In this document: piece by piece, positions 7,792 to 16,900 of the stretch
Numbering within the stretch: position 1 is the stretch's first letter
How the letters are laid out: the number at the start of each line of letters is the position of its first letter
Assembly (NCBI GenBank): GCA_028228615.1
Contig: JAOJBS010000032.1
Location: 1-19,757, forward strand
Reading direction: 5' to 3'
DNA: 19,757 bases
From: UBA4421 sp028228615
GTDB taxonomy: Bacteria > Pseudomonadota > Gammaproteobacteria > Pseudomonadales > Azotimanducaceae
Position numbers and translations under genes: made by a program
The notes under the pieces: model-generated
The model's database searches: none
What the model was told of the DNA's origin: nothing
What the model saw: only the letters and a program-made list of their open reading frames with translations

Positions 7792-9202
7792 ATCCAACGA
7801 TTATAAAGTGCCAGAAATGGGTCGTATTCGCTGCATTCATTTTGTCGGTATCGGTGGCGCAGGCATGTGCGGTATCGCAGAGGTTTTAATTAATCAGGGT
7901 TACCAAGTTACTGGGTCTGATATTCGTGGATCTGCTACTACCAATCGGTTACAGCAAAAAGGCGCAACAATTCATATTGGACACAGCGCTCAGTGGGTAG
8001 AGGGTGCAGATGTGGTGGTAGTGTCTTCCGCTATAGACACAACCAATCCAGAAGTAGTTGCGGCTCAAGACTCGCGAGTGCCTATAGTGCCTCGAGCAGA
8101 AATGCTCGGCGAACTGATGCGTTATCGGCACGGTATCGCTGTAGCGGGAACGCACGGTAAAACGACAACAACTAGTTTGATTACAGAGATTTTTCGTTGC
8201 GCAGATTTGTCGCCAACGTTTGTCATTGGGGGGTTACTAAACAGTGCGGGTACGAATGCCGAGTTAGGTCTGGGGCGTTATCTGATTGCTGAGGCCGACG
8301 AAAGTGACGCTTCATTCTTGCGCCTGCAACCCATGACCGCAGTGATCACTAATATTGACCAAGATCACATGGCAACCTATGACCATGACTTTGAAAAGTT
8401 GAAATCGTCTTTTGTTGAATTTGCGCACCGCCTGCCGTTTTACGGCAGTGTTGTTTTGTGCATTGATGATGCGGAAGCAAGGAACCTAATTGCATCATTG
8501 TCGAGACCTGTATTGACCTACGGCTGCGCAGAAGACGCGCAATTTCGTGCGACCAATATTCAAGCCAATGGACAGCATTGGACATTTTCCGTGGAGCGAG
8601 CAGGCTGGGGTAAAAACCTAGATGTGCGTCTATCTATTCCAGGGCAGCATAATGTAATGAATGCGTTAGCTGCAATTGCTGTCGCATCCGAAGAGGGGAT
8701 TAGTGACGACGCCATTTTGGCGGGCCTGGACGGTTTCGCTGGGGTGGATCGGCGCTTTCAAGTCAGCGGCGACATTACTCTAGGTGGTGCACAGGTCACG
8801 CTGGTGGATGACTATGGCCACCACCCAACCGAGGTTGAGGCCGTTATTAAGACCGCGCGACGTGTTTGGCCTGAAGAAAAAATAACCATGGTTTATCAGC
8901 CTCACAGATACTCGCGTACCAGAGATCTATTTGATGATTTTGTGCGCGTGCTATCGGAAGTCGATACGCTGATATTGCTCGAAGTATATTCCGCCGGAGA
9001 GGCGCCTATTCCCGGCGCTGACAGCAAAGCGCTGGCCCAAGCCATACGGCAACGTGGCCAAGTCAGCCCAGTTTATGCACAAGACCCTGATGAAGCTTTG
9101 GCGCTGCTGCCTTCATTAGTAAAACACGGCGAAGTACTTTTGGTTCAGGGTGCGGGTAACGTCAACGTGATATCTAACAGTTTACGGGATGCTCATGCTT
9201 AG
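7784..9202 (+). CDS. murC: MurC, UDP-MurNAc:L-alanine ligase
   Basis: Cytoplasmic ligase that adds the first amino acid of the stem peptide. From GTG 7784 it has 472 residues (E. coli 491). Visible features are the N-terminal UDP-binding loop FVGIGGAGMCGIAE (20-33), the P-loop G122-THGKTT128, IAEADESDASF (168-178), TNIDQDHM, PGQHNVMNA, GVDRRFQ and DDYGHHPTE (342-350), with YQPHRYSRT and a C-terminal VQGAGNVNVIS segment. The length is that of MurC alone; there is no D-Ala-D-Ala ligase (Ddl) domain fused to it, although ddl is missing from its normal place downstream. It overlaps ftsW by eight bases and ftsQ by 8-14 bases. Confidence 0.97.
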   Translation: MSESNDYKVPEMGRIRCIHFVGIGGAGMCGIAEVLINQGYQVTGSDIRGSATTNRLQQKGATIHIGHSAQWVEGADVVVVSSAIDTTNPEVVAAQDSRVPIVPRAEMLGELMRYRHGIAVAGTHGKTTTTSLITEIFRCADLSPTFVIGGLLNSAGTNAELGLGRYLIAEADESDASFLRLQPMTAVITNIDQDHMATYDHDFEKLKSSFVEFAHRLPFYGSVVLCIDDAEARNLIASLSRPVLTYGCAEDAQFRATNIQANGQHWTFSVERAGWGKNLDVRLSIPGQHNVMNALAAIAVASEEGISDDAILAGLDGFAGVDRRFQVSGDITLGGAQVTLVDDYGHHPTEVEAVIKTARRVWPEEKITMVYQPHRYSRTRDLFDDFVRVLSEVDTLILLEVYSAGEAPIPGADSKALAQAIRQRGQVSPVYAQDPDEALALLPSLVKHGEVLLVQGAGNVNVISNSLRDAHA

Positions 9203-9950
9203 AAAAGTCCTGAAAACCTTTGGCACGCTGCTGGTACTTGCTGTCAGTTGGCAGCTTTGGACCATATTAGATAAACCCATTGATACCTTCGTTGTTGAAG
9301 GTGATATGACTCCGGCGGAGCGTGAACGAATTCAGGACGCGCTCATTGATGTAGGTGTTGAGGGTATTTTGAGTACCGACCTCGCTGATTTTGAGCGCAC
9401 GTTGGAATCTATGGGCTGGGCTCGGGGTGTAGACATTCGCCGCAAGTGGCCAAATAAGTTGATCGTTAATATCCGCAAGGAAAGTCCGGTAGCAAAATGG
9501 GGAATGGATGCCTACATCGCTGCAGATGGCAGTCTGTTGCAGCTGCCGGATCAATATCCGAATTTGCCTACCCTGCGTTCATCGGTAAGTAATCCACAAC
9601 AGAGTATGGAAGTTTATCGGCTGTTACAGCAATTTGCTTCAAGGCAGGCGCTTCGTATTATGGATTTATCTGAATCTGCCGAAGGCGAGTGGATTGTTGA
9701 GTTTGCTAACGGATTGGCCCTACATTTGGGTAGCCGCGAAATTAATGCGCGCATGAATAGGTTTCTTCGCGCTTATGACAACGTTTTGCGCGAAAAGGCT
9801 GCAATAATAGATTACGTAGATGCACGCTATCCGAGTGGCATTGCTGTAAAATTTATACAAGATCAAAACGACCCAGTGGCAGGTTCCACACGCTCAAGCG
9901 TTAACGAATTTGCCCTGAATATAAATCAAAGCTCTTTATCTGGAATTTAG
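9189..9950 (+). CDS. ftsQ: FtsQ, POTRA-domain divisome protein
   Basis: Bitopic division protein that bridges early and late divisome parts through FtsB/FtsL. It has 253 residues (E. coli 276): a short basic start, a membrane helix at about 8-27, a POTRA domain beginning IDTFVVEGDM (31-40) and running through MGWARGVDIRRKWPNKLIV to ESPVAKWG, then the beta domain with YIAADGSLLQLP, IVEFANGLALHLG and the family-type C-terminal IDYVDARYPSGIAVKF. Two starts are possible, ATG 9189 and ATG 9195. The purine-rich stretch ending GGGA at 9186-9189 is spaced better for 9195, so the protein may be two residues shorter. ftsQ overlaps the end of murC, where ddl normally intervenes, and ftsA starts two bases after its stop. 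Confidence 0.95.
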   Translation: MLMLRKVLKTFGTLLVLAVSWQLWTILDKPIDTFVVEGDMTPAERERIQDALIDVGVEGILSTDLADFERTLESMGWARGVDIRRKWPNKLIVNIRKESPVAKWGMDAYIAADGSLLQLPDQYPNLPTLRSSVSNPQQSMEVYRLLQQFASRQALRIMDLSESAEGEWIVEFANGLALHLGSREINARMNRFLRAYDNVLREKAAIIDYVDARYPSGIAVKFIQDQNDPVAGSTRSSVNEFALNINQSSLSGI

Positions 9951-9952
9951 CT

Positions 9953-11182
9953 ATGGCGACTGAATTACAAATGAACAAAATTGTTGCACTAGATATAGGC
10001 ACAAATAAGGTCGCTGCGATCATTGCGAATGTCAATGAACGCGAAGAACTTGAAATTATCGGTATTGGCACGCACCAATCTCGAGGATTGAAAAAGGGTG
10101 TTGTGGTCAATATTGACTCCACTGTGCAATCTATCCAGCGTGCTATCGAAGAGGCTCAGCTTATGGCCGGGTGTTCGGTTGACGCGGTTTATGCCGGCAT
10201 AGCAGGCAGTCATATCCGCAGTTTGAATTCTCACGGCATTGTTGCGATCCGCGACCGCGAAGTATTTGCTCAAGACATAGAGCGGGTTATAGATGCGGCA
10301 AAGGCCATGGCGATACCAGCCGACCAAAAGATTTTGCACGTCCTGCCCCAGGAATTCATCATTGATACACAAGAGGGCGTTAAAGAGCCTTTGGGTATGT
10401 CTGGTGTGCGTTTAGAAGCCAAAGTGCATATGGTGACTTGTGCGGTGAATGCGGCCCAGAACATTGAAAAGTGTATTGAGCGTTGTGGTTTGGCCGTAAA
10501 TGGCGTGATTTTGGAGCAATTAGCCTCCAGTTATTCGGTACTTTCTGATGATGAGCGCGACCTTGGGGTATGTATTGTCGATATTGGTGGCGGTACAACC
10601 GATATAGCTATATTTACTAACGGCGCAATACGGCATACTGCTGTCATACCAATTGCCGGCGATCAGGTTACTAATGATATCGCCATGGCACTCAGAACGC
10701 CGACGCAGAATGCAGAGGACATTAAGATTCGCTATGCTTGTGCTCTGACTCAGCTTGCAAAAGCTGATGAAGTGATTAAGGTGCCAGGAGTAGGCGAAAA
10801 ACCAGAACGCGAATTATCTCGGCAGACCCTTGCCGAGGTAGTGGAACCTAGATATGACGAGCTTTTCCGACTCGTCCAAGCGGAGCTGCGACGTAGCGGC
10901 TTCGAAGATTTGATTGCATCAGGCATCGTCCTCACGGGAGGCGGTGCCAAGATGGAAGGTTTGATTGAGCTTGCTGAAGAAATATTTCACATGCCAGTCA
11001 GTTTGGGGGCGCCACGTAATGTGGCGGGTTTGAAGGACATCGTAAGGAACCCCGTTTTTGCAACCAGTGTTGGGCTGTTGCAGTACGGGTTAGACCAAGA
11101 GAAGGAACGACCGAGTAAACGAAGCAGCCGTAAGAGCAGTATGTTTGCCAGAGTTAAAAGTTTCTTCACTGAAAACTTCTAG
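9953..11182 (+). CDS. ftsA: FtsA, actin-like membrane tether of the Z ring
   Basis: Actin-fold ATPase that anchors FtsZ filaments to the membrane and recruits later division proteins. It has 409 residues (E. coli 420). Nucleotide-binding motifs are ALDIGTNKVAA (12-22), IVDIGGGTTDIAIF (208-221) and LTGGGAKMEG (327-336). The 1C-domain region SRGLKKGVVVNID is well kept. The C-terminus after a basic linker (RPSKRSSRKSS) ends in a short amphipathic helix MFARVKSFFTENF (397-409), the membrane-targeting sequence. ATG 9953 has GGAA at 9942-9945 as a ribosome-binding site; ATG 9971 is a possible alternative that removes six residues. Only 12 bases separate it from ftsZ. Confidence 0.97.
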   Translation: MATELQMNKIVALDIGTNKVAAIIANVNEREELEIIGIGTHQSRGLKKGVVVNIDSTVQSIQRAIEEAQLMAGCSVDAVYAGIAGSHIRSLNSHGIVAIRDREVFAQDIERVIDAAKAMAIPADQKILHVLPQEFIIDTQEGVKEPLGMSGVRLEAKVHMVTCAVNAAQNIEKCIERCGLAVNGVILEQLASSYSVLSDDERDLGVCIVDIGGGTTDIAIFTNGAIRHTAVIPIAGDQVTNDIAMALRTPTQNAEDIKIRYACALTQLAKADEVIKVPGVGEKPERELSRQTLAEVVEPRYDELFRLVQAELRRSGFEDLIASGIVLTGGGAKMEGLIELAEEIFHMPVSLGAPRNVAGLKDIVRNPVFATSVGLLQYGLDQEKERPSKRSSRKSSMFARVKSFFTENF

Positions 11183-11183
11183 C

Positions 11184-11189
11184 AGGAGA
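11184..11189 (+). promoter_or_regulatory. Strong ribosome-binding site of ftsZ
   Basis: AGGAGA right after the ftsA stop, ideally spaced before ATG 11195. It is the best ribosome-binding site among the dcw genes seen here, in line with FtsZ being made in much larger amounts than its neighbours. Confidence 0.8.
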
Positions 11190-11194
11190 AGGCG

Positions 11195-12349
11195 ATGTTT
11201 GAATTAGTAGATAGTGCACCTCAGAGTGCAGTGATAAAAGTTGTAGGGGTCGGCGGCGGCGGCGGCAACGCTGTGCAGCACATGTTGACTCAAGAGGTAG
11301 GTGGCGTTGATTTTATATGCGCCAATACAGATGCTCAGGCATTGGCAGGATTAACTGCGCCGACCACGTTGCAAATTGGTAGTGGTATTACCAAAGGACT
11401 TGGCGCTGGCGCCAACCCGCAAATAGGCAGGGACGCAGCCCTAGAGGATCGCGACCGTATAGCTGAGCTGTTGATGGGCTCGGATATGGTTTTTATTACC
11501 GCTGGTATGGGCGGTGGTACAGGCACAGGTGCGGCACCCGTTGTTGCAGAAGTTGCTCGTGAGCTGGGTATCTTGACCGTTGCTGTCGTGACAAAACCCT
11601 TTGGTTTTGAGCGCCGTGATGCCAAGGCAGAGAAAGGTATTGAAGAGCTTTCTCAGCACGTGGATTCGTTGATTACCATTCCTAATGAAAAGTTGTTAGA
11701 CGTGCTTGGCGCGGATACTTCGTTTTTGGATGCATTTGGTAGCGCCAACGATGTACTACTGGGTGCTGTGAAAGGTATTGCCGATCTAATTATCCGACCT
11801 GGTTTGATTAACGTTGACTTTGCTGACGTGCGAACTGTTATGTCTGAAATGGGCACAGCAATGATGGGCACAGGCATGGCGTCTGGTCCAGGACGAGCAC
11901 GTTCTGCTGCCGAGGCGGCGATACGCTCACCCTTACTAGAAGATGTTGACCTCAATGGCGCGCGCGGCATATTGGTTAATGTATCGGGTGGTTCCAGCCT
12001 CAGCATTGGCGAGTTCAGCGAAGTAGGTAACTCAATAGAAGAGTTCGCTTCTCCTAACGCTACCGTAGTGATCGGCATGGTCATCGACGAGTCTCTCGGC
12101 GACGACATTATGGTGACTGTAGTGGCCACTGGATTGGGCGGCGCTGCTGGCCCGCATGTGGTGGTAGACAACGGTAATGGGATTGCTAGAGATGTGCTTT
12201 CCGCGCCGCTCAATATGAACGAGTTGGATAAGCCAACTTATCAGCGTAATCAGCCTTTGGAAACGAAGGATGTGAATGCGATAGATCTTCAAGGTAAAGA
12301 TCTTGATTATTTGGATGTGCCAGCCTTTTTGAGGCGTCAGGCAGACTAA
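11195..12349 (+). CDS. ftsZ: FtsZ, tubulin-like GTPase of the division ring
   Basis: Cytoplasmic GTPase that polymerises into the Z ring at midcell. It has 384 residues (E. coli 383). It shows the N-terminal loop GVGGGGGNAVQHM (18-30), the tubulin signature GGGTGTG (106-112), PFGFERRDA, the T7 catalytic loop NVDFADV (206-212, Asp209 and Asp211 region), and ARSAAEAAI. The conserved C-terminal peptide LDYLDVPAFLRRQAD, which binds FtsA, ZipA and other partners, is complete and of the pseudomonad type. A linker of about 50 residues precedes it. The gene closes the tightly coupled dcw run; a strong terminator follows 36 bases later. Confidence 0.99.
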   Translation: MFELVDSAPQSAVIKVVGVGGGGGNAVQHMLTQEVGGVDFICANTDAQALAGLTAPTTLQIGSGITKGLGAGANPQIGRDAALEDRDRIAELLMGSDMVFITAGMGGGTGTGAAPVVAEVARELGILTVAVVTKPFGFERRDAKAEKGIEELSQHVDSLITIPNEKLLDVLGADTSFLDAFGSANDVLLGAVKGIADLIIRPGLINVDFADVRTVMSEMGTAMMGTGMASGPGRARSAAEAAIRSPLLEDVDLNGARGILVNVSGGSSLSIGEFSEVGNSIEEFASPNATVVIGMVIDESLGDDIMVTVVATGLGGAAGPHVVVDNGNGIARDVLSAPLNMNELDKPTYQRNQPLETKDVNAIDLQGKDLDYLDVPAFLRRQAD

Positions 12350-12385
12350 AGCTAAATAATTAACGCATCCTGCTAGACGCGTATG

Positions 12386-12409
12386 AGGGGGAGGAGACCT
12401 CCCCCTTTT
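12386..12409 (+). terminator. Rho-independent terminator after ftsZ
   Basis: A perfect 9-bp GC-rich stem (AGGGGGAGG, loop AGA, CCTCCCCCT) is followed by a T run at 12406-12409. It should end most dcw transcripts after ftsZ, so lpxC probably depends on its own promoter or on limited read-through. Confidence 0.88.
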
Positions 12410-12521
12410 GTTCTAGTTGATGTGCAATTGTTTGCGTTGTCCCATGATCTATCTGGTCTTATCGCGCTATTGGTTTATTGCAGTTGCTGTAAAACAGTAG
12501 GCGGAATATTGAGAGTTGCTT
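12410..12521 (+). other. lpxC leader region
   Basis: These 112 bases between the ftsZ terminator and lpxC must hold the lpxC promoter if the terminator is efficient. TTGTCC at about 12438 followed 17 bases later by TATCGC is only a weak sigma70 match, and no better pair was found by eye. A small CTGT-AAA-ACAG hairpin lies near 12487. TGAGAG at 12510-12515 is a modest ribosome-binding site six bases before ATG 12522. Confidence 0.4.
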
Positions 12522-13445
12522 ATGAACGGTTCTATTCGCCAACAAACCCTGAAGAATTCTGTCCGTGCCACCGGTTTAGCCCTGCATACCGGCAAGCAAG
12601 TGAATTTGATTCTTGGCCCCGGCCCTGTCGACAGCGGCATAGTCTTTCGTCGCACCGATCTCAATGAAGAAATGAGTGTTCATGCTCATGCGCTGAACGT
12701 GGGCAGTACGCATATGGCCACCTCGCTGACCAACGGTCAGGATGAAATTTCTACGATTGAACATTTAATGTCCGCTTTTTCAGGCCTTGGTATAGACAAT
12801 GCTGTAGTAGAAGTTAACGCCGCAGAATTGCCGATTATGGATGGCAGCGCTGCGCCATTTGTCTTTCTCATTCAATCCGCTGGTATATTAGAACAAGAAG
12901 CGCCGAAAAAGTTTTTGCGCGTGTTGAAAACAATAAAACACGAAGAAAGCGATTTCTCTGTGGAGTTGCGCCCCTATGAAGGGTTTAAGTTGAGCTACAC
13001 GCTGGAGTATGACCACCCGGTTTTTGCTGCCCATGAACATACTGCAACCGTTGATTTTTCTTCAATGAGTTTTTTAAAAGAAGTATGTCGAGCAAGAACA
13101 TTTGGGTTTTTGGCGGATATTGAAAAACTCCAAGATATGGACTTAGCCAAAGGCGGTAGTTTAGATAACGCCATCGTTGTTGATGATTCAAAAATTCTTA
13201 ATGAAGATGGTTTGCGTGTGAGAGATGAGTTTGTAAAACACAAAGTCCTAGACGCAATAGGCGACCTTTATCTTTTGGGTTGCAGTCTGATAGGCAGCTT
13301 TCATGGTCATAAGTCAGGCCACGGCCCGAACAATGCGCTGTTGCGTAAATTGCTCGCCACCCCTGATGCATATGAAATAGTCACCTTTGCCTGCGATGAA
13401 GAGGTGCCTTTAGCCTATAGAAGAGCAGCGCCGGTACTAGATTAG
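12522..13445 (+). CDS. lpxC: LpxC, UDP-3-O-acyl-GlcNAc deacetylase
   Basis: Zinc-dependent deacetylase, the committed step of lipid A synthesis. From ATG 12522 it has 307 residues (E. coli 305) and aligns along its whole length. Zinc ligands and catalytic residues are E80-H81 in STIEHLMSA, H240 and D244 in FVKHKVLDAIGDL, and H267 in KSGHGPNN. PIMDGSAAPFV (105-115), CRARTFGF and NEDGLRVRDEFV are also kept. An upstream TTG at 12516 would add only two residues and is less likely. Its place after ftsZ is standard for gammaproteobacteria; here a terminator separates the two. It is convergent with dciA, 29 bases away. Confidence 0.98.
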   Translation: MNGSIRQQTLKNSVRATGLALHTGKQVNLILGPGPVDSGIVFRRTDLNEEMSVHAHALNVGSTHMATSLTNGQDEISTIEHLMSAFSGLGIDNAVVEVNAAELPIMDGSAAPFVFLIQSAGILEQEAPKKFLRVLKTIKHEESDFSVELRPYEGFKLSYTLEYDHPVFAAHEHTATVDFSSMSFLKEVCRARTFGFLADIEKLQDMDLAKGGSLDNAIVVDDSKILNEDGLRVRDEFVKHKVLDAIGDLYLLGCSLIGSFHGHKSGHGPNNALLRKLLATPDAYEIVTFACDEEVPLAYRRAAPVLD

Positions 13446-13474
13446 GGGGAACTAGACTTGGCTTAGAGCTACTC

Positions 13475-13804
13475 CTAATCCTGTTTGCTACCTCCGCCAT
13501 CGTCCGCCACCCTCAGGTTGAACGATGAAACTTGGCTGAAACTGGCCAATTGATTGAGTAGGGGTAAAATTTCTGGCGCCTTAAAGCGCATTCTTGTTGC
13601 CGCTGATGCACTTCTGCAAAGTATGTGGGCAACAGGCCCCTGAATCTTTGTCACCTCCACATTATATTTTAGCGGCTCGTCTAATACGGCGCGAAACTCT
13701 GCGGTCCATGCCTTTTGATTGGCAGATAAGTGCAAAAGTTTCTGTAACGGCGAATACCGAGTGCGATCCTCACTAAGTATGTTTTCAATTTTTTGCGTTG
13801 GCAA
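13475..13804 (-). CDS. dciA: DciA (DUF721) replicative helicase loader, short form
   Basis: DUF721 proteins are DciA, the ancestral loader that delivers DnaB helicase during replication in bacteria lacking DnaC/DnaI. The 109-residue product has the compact KH-like fold pattern: an N-terminal helix with LLHLSANQKAWTAEF, a central strand with VAHILCRSASAATRMRF, and LLNQLASF followed by a final strand. It is shorter than many DciA proteins, which often have a C-terminal disordered tail; here only about ten residues (DDGGGSKQD) follow the fold. The only usable start is TTG at 13804: a stop lies upstream in frame and the only internal Met is deep in the domain. It is convergent with lpxC and lies 124 bases downstream of the large membrane-protein gene on the same strand. 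Family call is good; function is taken from the family. Confidence 0.8.
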   Translation of the reverse strand: MPTQKIENILSEDRTRYSPLQKLLHLSANQKAWTAEFRAVLDEPLKYNVEVTKIQGPVAHILCRSASAATRMRFKAPEILPLLNQLASFSQVSSFNLRVADDGGGSKQD

Positions 13805-13812
13805 AGCTATTA

Positions 13813-13817
13813 TCCTT
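13813..13817 (-). promoter_or_regulatory. Ribosome-binding site supporting the TTG start of dciA
   Basis: AAGGA on the minus strand lies eight bases before the TTG at 13804. It is the only ribosome-binding signal in the open frame and supports the rare start codon. A CATAAT sequence slightly upstream (plus-strand 13830-13835) could be a -10 box, but its -35 is poor. Confidence 0.6.
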
Positions 13818-13928
13818 GAGTGCGCTAAAATTATGGCGCAGACACTCTACAGTTTTCGTGGCTAATACTTTACTCCTAGATGCAATTCGGATCAGTTCGA
13901 ATGTTGAGCCATTGAAATTGGCTGTATG

Positions 13929-16900
13929 CTACTCAGCACCAACTTTGTCCGTGTGCCAAATTTTATCTCGGCTAAAGCACTGCCAGCTCCATGCCTCCCA
14001 CTTAAACAGCGCGAACACAAGCCAAAGCGACCAGAGCAACATGCTCAGCCGATACACCCATATTGATACGCTGATTACGTAACCTTGTGGCAGGCTGTCG
14101 ACAGCGCGATCTTGAAACCAGTGATAGTAATAGTTGCTAGAACCGTTGCCGACTACTTGCATGTCTGGGGCTGACAAAAGGCTTGCGGGTATGGTTAAAA
14201 ATAGGCTGTATATTGCTACCACTGTTAAGACGGCTAGTCCCACCTGCAATAGATTGAAGCTACGTTTCCCAATCGTTTTGAGTCTAGATCTCGCCTCCAT
14301 GGCAAAAAACCATAAAACCACCGGCACAATACTCAGAATACTAATGGAGCTCATGCCCAGAGCCAGCAACACCCACTGAGTGGTATTCACTGGAATGCTC
14401 AGATTCTGTCTTTTTACAACATAGCCAAGTCCAATCGCTAAGCCAAGAATCACAATGAGTACACCCCATAAAAGCATGGCTGGACCGAGGTTCGGACCGC
14501 CCACATATAGCGGCCAGCGAGACTCAGGAAGATTTAGCGACAAGCTAATGTTGTTAGGCTTGAGCGGAAGTTCAAGGCCTAAAGTAGATGTTCTAAATGT
14601 TGCGCCGCCATCGACGATCCAATTGATTTCAGCGCTCTGCAACCCAGGGCGGAGTGGCAAAACAATTTTTTTGTTCTCGTCTTTCACTGTGACTGCTCGA
14701 CCACCTATTCGTATATGTTTTAGTGTTGCGTCCGGTGGTGCAGGCACAACAAAATCGCCTTCTACACTTGATAGTAGCTGGAGCTTAAGGGTGACATCAG
14801 ATGATCGCTGGCCAGGGCTGTGGATCACCTCCACAGCCTCAATGGTTGTGGAGGGTCCTTTGGTAGCATTCGGCTTGGTTAGGCTAATGGGCACTTGCTC
14901 CTCTGGCCATGGATGCCAAGTGGTTTTAGCGAACCTAAGGGGTGCTTCTTTAACAGGCGTTAAGCCACTGAACTTTGCGTGCCAGCGGGGTGTGTTTGAA
15001 AAGTGCCATGTTTCCGTGAGCCATGGATGTGTTGCCGCTATCAAGCCAATAGTTTCTGTCGGTTCAAATATTGAGTTCCATGTGAATGCTGTCTGTCCAG
15101 GCTTGAATCCTATAACGAGGTAACGCTCGACACCCTCTTCTATAACCTCGATATCCTCTGAGATAACGATTTCGTTTTTAATCAGTGGAATTTTGACGGT
15201 AAATCCACCTTGTTCTGGAGCCACTCGCCATACATGAGTGGTAAGCTGCCAATCGAGGTCTATTTCCAGATTTCTTCTAACAGTAACAAAAGGCGCTACA
15301 GGCACCGCGACTAGTAATTCACTTTGTTCGCTCCTTTCTCGTTTTTGTAGCTCAAGGGTCCTGTTGGGTAGAGTGTAATTTTGCAGTCCGAAGGCATCCC
15401 AACCAGCGGCGCTTAAAGCAATGTTATGAGGGTTTAGCGGAAAAGACAGATTCACGGTGTCGCCGACGATTAATGCCTGAATTTCTACCTCGCTCTTGCC
15501 TTTAGGGATGTTGAGCCAAAATTTCTTGCCCACTAAAGAAAATTGCTGGCTGTCTTTGTTGTCTACTAACACGCGCCGAAGTTGCCAAGATGCATCTTGA
15601 TCAATGGGCAGACCGATATGAATACCGCTGCTGACAAGCATGGTGATTGTCAATCGGTCGTCTTCAACGTGCACTCTGGTGTTGTCTATGGATACACACT
15701 CAGGCAGGCATTCTGGATGCTCCAACAAGCGCTGCTGCCAAGTGTTCATCAGATATTCTGGCGGGAACCCTGTGTTAGCTGCGGCATCTGCAGGAAATGC
15801 TGCGTAAGCCATAAAACTGATTAGCAATACATTGACACTGTTAGTAGTGGCGTTTCTCCACATGTCGGTGTCCGAACCCCAGTTTGGTTTTGAGGTTTTT
15901 ATCAGCGCGAAGGCGAACCCTATGCCAAGCAAAACTACCATGAGGGTTTGTAACATGAGTAGCACGCTAGTACTTACAGGGCCGGTTAGGTAGATCGTCA
16001 ACGGCGCGTCTTTAGTTACAGGGCCCGACCAGTTCAAATTGACAGTATTCCATCGCCAGATCGCTTGGCCCGGTCCGGTTTGTGTGTAGGAGTCGGGCTC
16101 ATAACGCTTTCGTAGAGGGGGGCTAGAGCGACTTTTTTGGGTTACGGAGAGAGAATCGATCACCGGCTCGAGGAGGGGGTCGCGTAAATCCGCGCCTTCC
16201 AATTTGCTCGATATTTCGAACTCGCTAACTTTTCTTGGCGTATTTTTGCCAACGAGTCGTTGCGTATCTGCAAAGCCTGAGGTTGCGGTGGCGTTTCGAT
16301 GTTCCAGCTGTGGGTAAAGGCTTGTGCGGATTTGTTGCACCGCGAACACCAAGGTGCCGAGTGCTAGGACAAACAGAGTGAGATAAGCCGCGACATTTAT
16401 CGCCGAGCGCACCCTGCCTGTAGGCAAGACGCGTAAAAGTGGTAGGGCGAAAATTAGAATTAGCCAACTTATGAGGGGCATATTGCTTTCATGGTAGTTC
16501 AGTGCAAAAGTTGCTAAGGACAGAATTGCCCAGCGCACGCCCATGAGTTTAAAAATTGCGCCTGAAATCAGCAGGCACAAAAAAATGTCCCAAAGAGTCC
16601 ACCGACTTAACCAAGAGGTCGTAACCTCGTCTGGCCCCGACACGTGCCAAAGTTTCCACCCCGGCGGCAATTCAAGGTCTGCCGAAAGATTGGCGATATT
16701 ATGCTGCCAGCCCGTGGCTGTAAGTTGTTGAATATTCTCCAAGCGGCTGACGGTGTCGAGATTGAGATTGGTGTCGCGAATTTCGACACCCTTGCCGCTT
16801 TCACCTTCAAGTTGGGTAATGAGCTGGGGTTCTCCGCGCAGTGATGCTCTGCCAAGATCTAATGTGGGTTGTGCTGAAAGTCGCGGTGTTCTGTCCATTG

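Noticed and set aside
7784..9202. MurC-Ddl fusion as an explanation for missing ddl
   Set aside because: The product is 472 residues and ends at the normal MurC C-terminus; no ATP-grasp domain follows.
11250..11266. Run of GGC triplets in ftsZ resembling a microsatellite
   Set aside because: It encodes the conserved glycine-rich loop GVGGGGGNA of FtsZ.
11653..12213. 186-codon minus-strand open frame
   Set aside because: It lies entirely antisense to ftsZ, whose protein is unmistakable; composition is low-complexity (Ser/Thr/Pro/Ala), typical of a shadow frame, and no ribosome-binding site was seen.
12383..12667. 94-codon plus-strand frame spanning the terminator and the start of lpxC
   Set aside because: It begins in the terminator stem and overlaps lpxC in another frame; no family features.
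13441..13479. ATTAGG...CCTAAT inverted repeat between convergent lpxC and dciA
   Set aside because: Only six base pairs with a 27-base loop and no T run; too weak to call a bidirectional terminator.
14455..15123. 222-codon plus-strand open frame
   Set aside because: Antisense to the large minus-strand gene, which has a signal peptide and coherent membrane topology; the plus-strand product has neither domains nor a credible start.
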